Below are positions 7,981 through 16,171 of a stretch of 64,000 bases of DNA, in pieces. The notes under the pieces were generated by a model that was given only the letters and a program-made list of their open reading frames with translations, made no database searches and was not told the DNA's origin. A program made the position numbers and the translations under genes. This stretch comes from Tsuneonella rigui (lineage in GTDB: Bacteria > Pseudomonadota > Alphaproteobacteria > Sphingomonadales > Sphingomonadaceae), in the NCBI RefSeq assembly GCF_003958625.1, contig NZ_RSEL01000007.1, positions 104,475-168,474 on the forward strand. Direction: 5' to 3'. The first letter of the stretch is position 1, and each line of letters opens with the position of its first letter.

Positions 7981-8799
7981 ATGCAGACCCGCCCCAAGCC
8001 GTCGACGAACCGCGCTTCGTTCAAGCTCCTCGCCACGGCCGCCGTGATCGGCGCCTCGCTTACCCTCACCGCGTGTGCGGGACGGGGCGGCGGGCCGAAG
8101 GACACCGCCTACGTCGCGCGCGATGTGGAAACGCTTTACGCCTCGGCCAAGGACCGGCTCGACCGCGGCCAGCCGACGCTCGCCGCCGCGCTGTTCGACG
8201 AGGTGGAGCGCCAGCACCCCTATTCGCCGTGGGCCCGCCGCGCGCAGCTGATGAGCGCGTTCAGCTATTACGTGGCGCGTGACTACAACAAGTCGGTCGA
8301 GAGCGCGCAGCGCTTCCTGTCGATCCACCCGGGCAACAAGGACGCGCCGTACGCCTATTACCTGATCGCGCTCTCATATTACGAGCAGATCAGCGACGTG
8401 ACCCGCGACCAGAAGGTGACCGAGCAGACCCGCACCGCGCTGCAGGAACTGATCCGCCGCTATCCGAGCACCGAATACGCGAGCGACGCCAAGCTGAAGC
8501 TCGACTTGGTGGAAGACCACCTCGCCGGCAAGGAAATGGAGATCGGCCGCTGGTACGAACGGTCGGGCAACTGGCTGGCGGCGCAGATCCGCTTCCAGAA
8601 CGTGGTCGACAACTACCAGACCACCAGCCACGCGCCCGAGGCACTCTATCGCTTGGCGGAAACCAACCTCGCGCTCGGCATCCCCGAGGAAGCGGTCAAG
8701 AACACCGCGGTCCTGGGCGCAAACTACCCGGGCAACGAGTGGTACCAGAAGGCGTATGAGCTGGTGCAGAAGCGTGCACCGGGGGTCACCGCCAGCTAG
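7981..8799 (+). CDS. bamD: Outer membrane protein assembly factor BamD
   Basis: The 272-residue lipoprotein has a hydrophobic signal ending in the lipobox LTAC (Cys32), followed by TPR-like helices typical of BamD/ComL: TLAAALFDEVERQHPYSPWA, AQLMSAFSYYVARDYNKSVE and a YPSTEYASDAKLKL repeat. BamD is the essential periplasmic lipoprotein that recruits outer membrane protein precursors to the BAM complex. Length and motif order match the alphaproteobacterial family. It is monocistronic here; a hairpin (GCCGCT/AGCGGC) without a T-tract follows the stop. Confidence 0.95.
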   Translation: MQTRPKPSTNRASFKLLATAAVIGASLTLTACAGRGGGPKDTAYVARDVETLYASAKDRLDRGQPTLAAALFDEVERQHPYSPWARRAQLMSAFSYYVARDYNKSVESAQRFLSIHPGNKDAPYAYYLIALSYYEQISDVTRDQKVTEQTRTALQELIRRYPSTEYASDAKLKLDLVEDHLAGKEMEIGRWYERSGNWLAAQIRFQNVVDNYQTTSHAPEALYRLAETNLALGIPEEAVKNTAVLGANYPGNEWYQKAYELVQKRAPGVTAS

Positions 8800-9037
8800 C
8801 GGCCCGGCTGCCGCTACCTTGAGCGGCGGCAACCGATTTCCCGTTGGCACTTCGCTGGGAGCGCATGCCCTTGAAATAGTTGGGCGATCTTCTCGTGCGC
8901 GCGAACGCGGGGCGTGGGCGAGGTCGCTCTGTGCTTTGCCGCAATCTTAAGGTTACAATTTTTTACCCTTTGGCGGGCTATCTACGGTCGCTGAAACCCG
9001 GCGGCCATCGAGGAGGCGTGCGCGCCACCTGCTACGA

Positions 9038-11380
9038 ATGAATACGCAAGCAGCCCCCCAATCCCTCCGCGGACCGCGTCCGGCCGGTGGCTGGTTGCGC
9101 GCGCTGTTCGGGCGCGGGTCGGGGCGCAAGCGCGACAACAGCCTGCCCAGCGCCCGCCGCCGCATCGCGTTGTGGGCGATGGCGATCGGCCTGGTTGCCG
9201 GGGCGATCGAACTGTTCCTGCCGATCGAGGACTCCTATCGCGCAATTCGTGCGATGGTCCGCGAGCACCCGGCGGATCAAACCGCGGTGGTTGTGTTCGT
9301 CGACGATGGCTCGCTCAACGAACTCGGGGTCAACGATCCCAGCCGTGCCGACGATGCCCGGGTGCTCGACCAACTTTTCCGGCTGGGTGCCCGGCGCGTG
9401 TTTTTCGACCGCGCCTACGCCGACGCCAGCAACGAGAGCGACGATGCGCAGCTGGCAGCTGCCATGCGGCGCCATGCCGGACGGGTGTTCATCGGCGCAA
9501 GCCTGGCGAACGACGCGGACATGCCGAACCTGTTTCCGCATGCACGGTTCCGTTCGGCGGCGGGGATTGTCACGATCAACGGCCAGGAGGGTCCGCTCGG
9601 TCTATCGACGCGGTTCCCCACGTCGCTCACCATCGGCGGTGCCGAACGGCGTTCGCTGTCGGCCGAGCTCGCGAACGTGGACCGGCCCGGCGCGTGGTAC
9701 ATGGTCGACTTCGCGACCGATTATAAAACCATCCCGACCGCGCGTTATATCGACATCCTGCGCGGGCGCGGTGAGCTTGCGAAGTTTCGCGGTGCCGACG
9801 TCATCATCGCTCCGTCGAGCCGAACCTCGTCGGACTTCCATCCCATTCCGTTCAATACCAAGATTCCCGGCGCGCTGCTTCATGTCATGGGCGCCGAAAC
9901 GCTGAAGAAGGGCTATCCGATCGACCTCGGATGGCTGCCCGCCTTTCTGGCCGTCGCGGTCTTCGTTGGTGCACAATCGCGCAAGCGGCAACCATCGGCC
10001 CGGGCTGCGACCGCGGGGTTCGCCGGACTCGCGGTCATTCCGTTTGCGCTCGATTTTGCACACGTGTCCATCGACGTGATGCCCGCGCTGGCCACGCTGT
10101 CGATCGCTTCAGTGCGCTTTGCGCGCCTTGCTCGCGACACTTATCGCGGTTCGACCGGTCTGCAGAACATCGCTGTCCTGCAGCGCAACCGCGCCAACGA
10201 CCAGGTGGATGTAATCGCGCTGAAGATCCGCAACTTCGCCACGATCAGCGCACTGCTGACGCCCGACCAGATCGAGGAACTGCTGGTCAAGGCGCAGGCG
10301 ATGCTGCAGGCGACCGACGAATCCGCCGAGTTCGCGTTCGACAAGGACACCTTCGTGTGGCTCGCCGCGCGGTTGCGGCAAGGGGACCTTGAGGATCACC
10401 TGCGCGGGTTGCACGCGCTGTTCAGCACCAGCATCACCGTCGGCGGGCAGGCGCCCGACGTCGCCTCGTCGATCGGCGTCGATACGGACTACAGCGCGCC
10501 GCTGCGCGAGCGCACCGAGAACGCCATCCAGTGTGCTGAAGACGCAGCACACGCCGGGCGCATCTACATGGTGGCCGAGCCGCGGATGGTCGAGGACCGC
10601 GTATGGCGCTTGCAGATCCTGTCGGAGCTGGAGACGGCCATCCGCAACGAGGATGTCGACGTATTCTTCCAGCCGAAGATCGCGCTGGCGACCGGCGCGA
10701 TCATCGGCGCCGAAGCGCTCATGCGCTGGAACCATCCCACCCGCGGGCCGGTCGACCCGCAACAGGTGGTCGGCATCGCGGAGGAGCACAACCGGGTCGA
10801 TATGATCACCCGGTTCGTCCTCAACCGCGCGATCAGCCAAGCCCGCAGGGCGATCGTGCTGGACCCCAAGTTCAAGATCGCGATCAACATTTCCGCGCTC
10901 GATTTGCGTGATCCGATGTTCGTCGGTCAGGTCGAGCATCTGCTCGCGGCCTACCGCTTCCCGGCGGCGAACATGGTGCTCGAGATCACCGAGACGGCGC
11001 CGATCGAGAACGACGAGATTATCGCCAACGCGCTGACCGGCCTCAAGCGGTTGGGCGTCCGCCTGTCGGTCGACGACTTCGGCATCGGGCATGCCTCGCT
11101 GCATTACCTGCGGCGCATCCCGGCGGACGAGGTGAAGATCGACCGCAGCTTCGTCACCCTGATGGATTCGTCGATCGAGGATCGCGCATTGGTGCGGACT
11201 TCGATCGAGATGATCCATTCGCTGGGCCGAACGGCCGTGGCTGAAGGCGTCGAAAACCAGGCGGTGGTCGATCTACTGCGCGAAATGGGGTGCGACGCCG
11301 CGCAGGGCTATTTCTTCGCCAAGGCGCTGCCGATGGACGAACTGCTACCGCGCATAGGGGAACACACTATCGCTGCTTAA
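9038..11380 (+). CDS. CHASE2-EAL cyclic-di-GMP phosphodiesterase
   Basis: The 780-residue membrane protein has an N-terminal TM helix (about 45-65), a periplasmic CHASE2 sensor (about 70-285, with VVVFVDDGSLNELGV and LGARRVFFDRAYA), two or three further TM helices (about 290-365), a degenerate GGDEF-like linker (about 380-530) without a GGDEF motif, and a C-terminal EAL domain. EAL is at 559-561; NISALDL, EITET, VDDFGIG (about 679), KIDRSF and AEGVE are all present, so catalysis of c-di-GMP to pGpG is expected. The upstream region has no good ribosome site near ATG 9038; GAGGAGG at about 9010 is too far. The signal sensed is unknown. Confidence 0.9.
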   Translation: MNTQAAPQSLRGPRPAGGWLRALFGRGSGRKRDNSLPSARRRIALWAMAIGLVAGAIELFLPIEDSYRAIRAMVREHPADQTAVVVFVDDGSLNELGVNDPSRADDARVLDQLFRLGARRVFFDRAYADASNESDDAQLAAAMRRHAGRVFIGASLANDADMPNLFPHARFRSAAGIVTINGQEGPLGLSTRFPTSLTIGGAERRSLSAELANVDRPGAWYMVDFATDYKTIPTARYIDILRGRGELAKFRGADVIIAPSSRTSSDFHPIPFNTKIPGALLHVMGAETLKKGYPIDLGWLPAFLAVAVFVGAQSRKRQPSARAATAGFAGLAVIPFALDFAHVSIDVMPALATLSIASVRFARLARDTYRGSTGLQNIAVLQRNRANDQVDVIALKIRNFATISALLTPDQIEELLVKAQAMLQATDESAEFAFDKDTFVWLAARLRQGDLEDHLRGLHALFSTSITVGGQAPDVASSIGVDTDYSAPLRERTENAIQCAEDAAHAGRIYMVAEPRMVEDRVWRLQILSELETAIRNEDVDVFFQPKIALATGAIIGAEALMRWNHPTRGPVDPQQVVGIAEEHNRVDMITRFVLNRAISQARRAIVLDPKFKIAINISALDLRDPMFVGQVEHLLAAYRFPAANMVLEITETAPIENDEIIANALTGLKRLGVRLSVDDFGIGHASLHYLRRIPADEVKIDRSFVTLMDSSIEDRALVRTSIEMIHSLGRTAVAEGVENQAVVDLLREMGCDAAQGYFFAKALPMDELLPRIGEHTIAA

Positions 11381-11394
11381 CCCCTTGCAAACCA

Positions 11395-11410
11395 TTTACG
11401 ATCTGTTAAC
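11395..11410. promoter_or_regulatory. Possible CtrA binding site upstream of the microprotein gene
   Basis: TTTA at 11395-11398, seven bases, then TTAAC at 11406-11410 differs by one base from the CtrA consensus TTAA-N7-TTAA. It lies 39 bases before the 14-codon gene at 11449. A single site with a mismatch can occur by chance. Confidence 0.3.
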
Positions 11411-11448
11411 TGTCACTGTTGAGACGTTCGTCGCAACAGGAGGCAGTG

Positions 11449-11493
11449 ATGTCGATTTGGAAATTCTGGAACGACGTTTTCGGCGGCCGCTAA
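11449..11493 (+). CDS. 14-residue microprotein
   Basis: The peptide is MSIWKFWNDVFGGR. It is preceded by ACAGGAGGCAGTG, a full-strength Shine-Dalgarno sequence 6 bases before the ATG, and its stop codon is followed 17 bases later by a strong intrinsic terminator. The gene sits alone between the EAL phosphodiesterase and mfd, with its own short intergenic promoter space and a possible CtrA site. The peptide is Trp- and Phe-rich and could lie on a membrane surface. It could be a functional small protein, a leader peptide or a small RNA that carries an ORF. I do not recognise the sequence. Confidence 0.6.
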   Translation: MSIWKFWNDVFGGR

Positions 11494-11510
11494 GCCTCCG
11501 GAAATGCTTG

Positions 11511-11538
11511 AAAAGCCCCGGTTTTTCCGGGGCTTTTT
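11511..11538 (+). terminator. Rho-independent terminator after the microprotein
   Basis: AAAAGCCCCGG at 11511-11521 pairs perfectly with CCGGGGCTTTT at 11527-11537, with a TTTTT loop and a following T. The flanking A and T runs mean it could work in both directions, serving also any minus-strand transcript coming from mfd's side. Confidence 0.88.
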
Positions 11539-11622
11539 GATTCCGGGGCGAGGCCCTCTCGATCCCCTCTCCAAAGATAATAGTTAACGAAAAACGAATC
11601 GGTACTGTGGCAGCGCCAAGTA

Positions 11623-14600
11623 TTACGCCGCCTTTTTCAGCTTCTCCTGCCGCCGCACGATCCCGCTCAGGCCCTTGGTGAGCTGGAACAGGCCGTTCAG
11701 ACGGCTCTGCGGATCGCCCCACGCGCGGCTCAGCACCAGCTTCATGTCCGGGCGCAGCTTGGCGTCGCCACCGACGCGCTCGACCCAGCCGAGCAGGCCG
11801 TCGGGATCGGGGAAGCTGTCCTTATGGAAGGTCACCAGCGTGCCGCGGGCGCCGACGTCGATCTTGGCGATGTTGGCGACGATCGCCTGGTGTTTGATCT
11901 CGATCAGCTTGACGAGGTTCGCCGTCGGAGCGGGCAGGGGGCCGAAGCGGTCGATCATCTCGGCCGCCAGCGCTTCGATCTCGCCCTGGTCGCGCGCGTC
12001 GTTGAGGCGGCGGTAGAGGCCCATGCGGACGGTGAGGTCGGGCACGTAGTCCTCGGGGATCATGATCGGTGCATCGACCGTGATCTGCGGGCTCGGCCCG
12101 GCTTCGCGCTCGACACCCATGTCACCTGCCTTGGCGGCGAGGATCGCGTCCTCCAGCATCGACTGGTAGAGCTCGAACCCAACCTCGCGGATGTGGCCCG
12201 ATTGCTCATCGCCGAGCAGGTTGCCCGCGCCGCGGATGTCCAGATCGTGGCTGGCGAGCTGGAAGCCGGCGCCCAGGCTGTCGAGATCGCCCAGCACCTT
12301 AAGCCGCTTCTCCGCCACTTCATTGAGCGCGGTGTCCTTGGGCGTGGTCAGGTAAGCATAAGCGCGCAGCTTCGACCGGCCGACGCGGCCGCGCAGCTGG
12401 TAGAGCTGCGCGAGGCCGAAGCGGTCGGCGCGGTGGATGACGATGGTGTTGGCGCTCGGGATATCGAGCCCGCTCTCGACGATCGTGGTCGACAGCAGCA
12501 CCTCGTACTTGCCCTCGTAGAACGCGCTCATTCTTTCCTCGACCTCGGTCGGGGACATCTGACCGTGCGCGCTGATCGCCTTCACTTCGGGGACGTGCTT
12601 CTTCAGCCAGTCCTCGACTTCGGGCATGTCCTTGATGCGGGGGACGACGATGAAGCTCTGGCCGCCGCGGTGATGCTCGCGCAGCAGCGCCTCGCGCATG
12701 ACCATGTCGTCCCATTCCATCACGTAAGTGCGCACCGCGAGGCGGTCGACGGGCGGGGTCTGGATGGTTGAGAGTTCGCGCAACCCGCTCATCGCCATCT
12801 GCAGCGTGCGCGGAATGGGCGTGGCGGTGAGGGTGAGCACGTGCACGTCGGCGCGGAGCTGCTTGAGCTTCTCCTTGTGGGTGACGCCGAAGCGCTGCTC
12901 CTCGTCGACCACCACCAGGCCGAGGTTCTTGAACTGGGTCGACTTGGACAGGATCGCGTGGGTGCCGACGACAACATCGATGTCGCCCGAGGCAAGGCCC
13001 TCGCGGGTCTCGGCCATTTCCTTCGACGAGACGAGGCGGCTGAGGCGGCCGACCTTGAGCGGGAAGCCGGAGAAGCGCGCGGCGAAGTTCTCGTAGTGCT
13101 GGCGGGCGAGCAGGGTGGTAGGGGCGACAACCGCCACCTGCTTGCCGCTCATCGCGGTGGCGAAGGCGGCGCGCAGCGCGACCTCGGTCTTGCCGAAGCC
13201 GACGTCGCCGCAGACGAGTCGGTCCATCGGCGCGCCGCTGGCGAGATCGGACAGCACCTCGAAGATCGCGCGGTCCTGGTCGTCGGTCTCCTCCCATGGG
13301 AAGCGATCGACAAAGGGCATAAAGCTGGCCTCGTCGACCTCTACCACCGGCGCCTTGCGCAGCGCGCGCGCGGCTGCGGTGCGCAGGAGCTCGTGCGCGA
13401 TCTCGCGGATGCGCTCCTTGAGGCGGCTTCGGCGCTTCTGCCACGCCTCGCCGCCGAGCCGGTCGAGGCCGACCGATTCCTCGCTCGAACCGTAGCGGCT
13501 CAGGACCTCGAGGTTCTCAACCGGCACGTAGAGCTTATCGCCGCCCGCGTATTCGAGCATCACGCAGTCGTGCTGCGACTTGCCGACCGGGATCGCTTCG
13601 AGGCCGAGGTACTTGCCGATGCCGTGGTCGATGTGGACCACCAGATCGCCGGCGTTGAGCGCCTGCAGTTCGGCGAGGAAGGCGTCGGCGCTCTTGCGGC
13701 GTTTCTTGCGGCGGACCAATCGGTCGCCGAGCAGGTCGGCCTCGGTGACGAGGTCGATCTCATCGTTCGCGAACCCGGTCTCAAGCGGGACGACCAGCGC
13801 GGTCGGCTTGCCCTTGGCCGATAGCCCGAGCGCTTCCTGCCAGCTTTCCGCCAGCTCCATCGGCGCGCCCGCTTCGCCGATGATCGAAGCTATGCGGGCG
13901 CGGCTGCCCTTGGAGTAGAGCGCCAGCAGCGGGCGCTTGCCGGCCTTGCCCGCCGCCTTGAGGTGGTCGGCGGCGGCGGCGTAGATGCTGCCGCCTTCGC
14001 CGCTCGCCTGCCGCGCGCGCTCGGGCGCGAAGTCGCGGCCCGACTGGAAGGCGAAGTCGATCACGTTCGCGCTCTCGGGCTCGGCGAAGATCGAGGCGCG
14101 GTGGACCGGGCGGTCCTTGAGCGCGGCCTGGAACTCGTCGGCCGACAAGTACAATGCGTCTTCGGCCAGCGGGCGGTAGCTGCCGCTTTCGCGCTGTGTG
14201 TGATAGTCGGCGATGTCGGTCAGCCGCTCATCCGCAGCAGTGAGCGCGCCGCCGTCGATCACCATCAGGTCATTGTCGGCGAGATGGTCGAACAGCGTCG
14301 AGAGGCGCTCCTCGAACAGCGGCAGCCAGTGCTCCATCCCCGCGAGGCGGCGGCCTTCGCTGATCGCCTGATAGAGCGGGTCCTGCGTCGCATTGGCGCC
14401 GAACATCTCGCGGTAGCGGGTGCGGAAGCGCTTGATCGTGTCGTCGTCGAGCAGCGCTTCGCTCGCCGGCAGCAGCAAGTGCCGCTCGAGCGTGCCGGTC
14501 GTCATCTGCGTGGTCGGGTCGAACAGGCGCAGCGATTCGAGCTCATCGCCGAAGAAGTCGAGCCGCAGGCCGTGGTCGAGGCCCGAGGGGAACACGTCGA

Positions 14601-15105
14601 AGATCGACCCGCGCACCGCGAACTCGCCGTGATCGACCACCGTGTCGGTCCGCGTGTAGCCCTGCCGCTGGAGCACCCCGATCAGCGCCTCGCGCTCGAT
14701 CGACATCCCAGGCTTAAGCTCACGCACCGCCTCGCGCACGCGGAACGGAGTGAGCACGCGCTGTAGCAGCGCATTGACCGTGGTCACCAGCAGTTGCGAT
14801 CCGGTCTTGCCTGCCTGCAACCGGTGCAACGCCGACAGCCGGCGCGCGCTCACCGACAGGGCGGGGCTGGCGCGGTCGTAGGGGAGGCAGTCCCACGCGG
14901 GGAATTCGATCACCTCCAGCTCGGGCGCAAAGAATTGCGCCGCTTCGCTGACCGCGCGCATGCCGGCTTCGTCGGGCGCGATGAACACCGCGCGGCCTTT
15001 CGCGGCGCGGGCAAGGTCGCTCATCACCAGCGGTTGCGCGCCCCGCGGGATCGAAGCGAGCGTCAGCGGCGTCTTGGCGGACAGGATTTTCTGGAGGTCG
15101 GGCAT
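11623..15105 (-). CDS. mfd: Transcription-repair coupling factor Mfd
   Basis: The 1160-residue protein has the full Mfd layout: a UvrB-like N-terminal module (about 1-350), the CarD/RNA polymerase interaction domain (about 480-560, DLVVHIDHGIGKYLGLEAI), a translocase with Walker A GDVGFGKTE near residue 635 and a DEEQ box (VVVDEEQRFGV), a helicase C-terminal domain with TTIVESGLDIP, and the TRCF C-terminal domain. Mfd removes RNA polymerase stalled at DNA lesions and recruits UvrA. Length matches the family. sdhE lies 111 bases upstream on the same strand and recG beyond it on the other, an order commonly seen in sphingomonads. Confidence 0.97.
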   Translation of the reverse strand: MPDLQKILSAKTPLTLASIPRGAQPLVMSDLARAAKGRAVFIAPDEAGMRAVSEAAQFFAPELEVIEFPAWDCLPYDRASPALSVSARRLSALHRLQAGKTGSQLLVTTVNALLQRVLTPFRVREAVRELKPGMSIEREALIGVLQRQGYTRTDTVVDHGEFAVRGSIFDVFPSGLDHGLRLDFFGDELESLRLFDPTTQMTTGTLERHLLLPASEALLDDDTIKRFRTRYREMFGANATQDPLYQAISEGRRLAGMEHWLPLFEERLSTLFDHLADNDLMVIDGGALTAADERLTDIADYHTQRESGSYRPLAEDALYLSADEFQAALKDRPVHRASIFAEPESANVIDFAFQSGRDFAPERARQASGEGGSIYAAAADHLKAAGKAGKRPLLALYSKGSRARIASIIGEAGAPMELAESWQEALGLSAKGKPTALVVPLETGFANDEIDLVTEADLLGDRLVRRKKRRKSADAFLAELQALNAGDLVVHIDHGIGKYLGLEAIPVGKSQHDCVMLEYAGGDKLYVPVENLEVLSRYGSSEESVGLDRLGGEAWQKRRSRLKERIREIAHELLRTAAARALRKAPVVEVDEASFMPFVDRFPWEETDDQDRAIFEVLSDLASGAPMDRLVCGDVGFGKTEVALRAAFATAMSGKQVAVVAPTTLLARQHYENFAARFSGFPLKVGRLSRLVSSKEMAETREGLASGDIDVVVGTHAILSKSTQFKNLGLVVVDEEQRFGVTHKEKLKQLRADVHVLTLTATPIPRTLQMAMSGLRELSTIQTPPVDRLAVRTYVMEWDDMVMREALLREHHRGGQSFIVVPRIKDMPEVEDWLKKHVPEVKAISAHGQMSPTEVEERMSAFYEGKYEVLLSTTIVESGLDIPSANTIVIHRADRFGLAQLYQLRGRVGRSKLRAYAYLTTPKDTALNEVAEKRLKVLGDLDSLGAGFQLASHDLDIRGAGNLLGDEQSGHIREVGFELYQSMLEDAILAAKAGDMGVEREAGPSPQITVDAPIMIPEDYVPDLTVRMGLYRRLNDARDQGEIEALAAEMIDRFGPLPAPTANLVKLIEIKHQAIVANIAKIDVGARGTLVTFHKDSFPDPDGLLGWVERVGGDAKLRPDMKLVLSRAWGDPQSRLNGLFQLTKGLSGIVRRQEKLKKAA

Positions 15106-15216
15106 CGGGATCCTGTCGGTTAGGCACGCGGCGGCGCCCGCCCGAGAGATTCGAGCGGGTTATTTCTGAAAGCTCAGATAGGGCGAACGCCCGGCATTCC
15201 AACCGGTTTCCGGCCC

Positions 15217-15489
15217 TCAAGCGATATCGACGTAGTCCAGCTTACGCATGGCTTCCATCAGCGGCCCGGCGAGCGCCGCAGGCGGCTCCTGCACGCGCAA
15301 CGCCCACGCCATCACGTCGACATCGTCTTCTTCGAGCAAGGCTTCGAACCACGCCAGATCGCTCTCGGACCAGCGTCCGGAGTAACGGTCGAAGAACCCG
15401 CCGATCATGTAGTCCGCCTCGCGCGTACCACGATGCCACGCGCGAAACTTCGCGCGGGCGAGGCGAGGGGCGAGGGCTAGATCGGCCAT
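15217..15489 (-). CDS. sdhE: Succinate dehydrogenase flavinylation factor SdhE
   Basis: The 90-residue protein contains the RGTREADYMIGGFFDRY segment, the RGxxE motif of the SdhE/SDH5 family that promotes covalent FAD attachment to SdhA. Its small helical size fits. ATG 15489 is chosen over the upstream TTG at 15516, which would add nine residues not typical of the family; neither has a strong ribosome site. It precedes mfd on the same strand. Confidence 0.9.
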   Translation of the reverse strand: MADLALAPRLARAKFRAWHRGTREADYMIGGFFDRYSGRWSESDLAWFEALLEEDDVDVMAWALRVQEPPAALAGPLMEAMRKLDYVDIA

Positions 15490-15526
15490 GGCGGGCGCAT
15501 ACCCGCCACGGCGCAATCCGTCACGC

Positions 15527-16039
15527 TCAACTGGCGTCGGCGTCGACTGCGGTGAGCTCGGCGGCGGGCAGGCCGCCCGACTCGGCCTGCGCCTGCAATT
15601 CCTGCTTGCGGGCGAGCATCTGGTCGCGCAGGGCGACGAGGTCGATGTCGCTATCGCGCACCTGGGCGAAGTAGCCTTCGCCGCGCTTTTCCTCTTCCTC
15701 GACGTGATGCTCGATCTCTTCGGACAGCACCTTGACCTTGGCCTCGAAGAATTCGCCCTGACCGCCGCTCTCCATGATGTCGTTGATCAGCACCTTGGCG
15801 CCGTCGTGCTCGACGAAGGCTTCCTTGTAGAGGTCCTCCTCGACCGCATCCTTGGTTGCGGGGTAGAAGATCTCTTCCTCGATCATTGAGTGGATCTTGA
15901 GCTCGTTGCAGACCTTCTGCGCGATCTCCCACTTGCGGTTGTCGTCCTTCGCCTTTTCGAACTGGGCGAACAGGTCTTCGACTTCGCGGTGGTCGGCCTT
16001 GAGCAGCGCGATCGCGTCGGTGAATTCTTCGGTGGCCAT
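15527..16039 (-). CDS. Hemerythrin HHE domain protein
   Basis: The 170-residue protein carries a hemerythrin-like four-helix domain: LLKADHREVEDLF, NELKIHSMIEEEIFYPA, FVEHDGAKVLINDIM and EEIEHHVEEEEKRGEGYF, giving the His and Glu ligands of a di-iron site. Such proteins bind oxygen or nitric oxide or help repair iron centres; the exact role is unknown. ATG 16039 has GGAGA 7 bases upstream, better than the start at 16075. It is adjacent to sdhE but separated by 37 bases. Confidence 0.88.
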   Translation of the reverse strand: MATEEFTDAIALLKADHREVEDLFAQFEKAKDDNRKWEIAQKVCNELKIHSMIEEEIFYPATKDAVEEDLYKEAFVEHDGAKVLINDIMESGGQGEFFEAKVKVLSEEIEHHVEEEEKRGEGYFAQVRDSDIDLVALRDQMLARKQELQAQAESGGLPAAELTAVDADAS

Positions 16040-16171
16040 CGGTCGTCTCCGCTTGAGTGGTGTAAGCTTGGTCACTCATCAAAGCGGCGAACCGGCAGAC
16101 TCGTTCCACGCTAACAATTGTTGCAAACCGTCGGGGGCGACAAACCGCGCGTAAGTTGATTTAAGCGCGCC

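Noticed and set aside
10109..11218. 369-residue open frame on the minus strand inside the EAL gene
   Set aside because: It is an antisense shadow of the EAL domain with no domain or start signal of its own.
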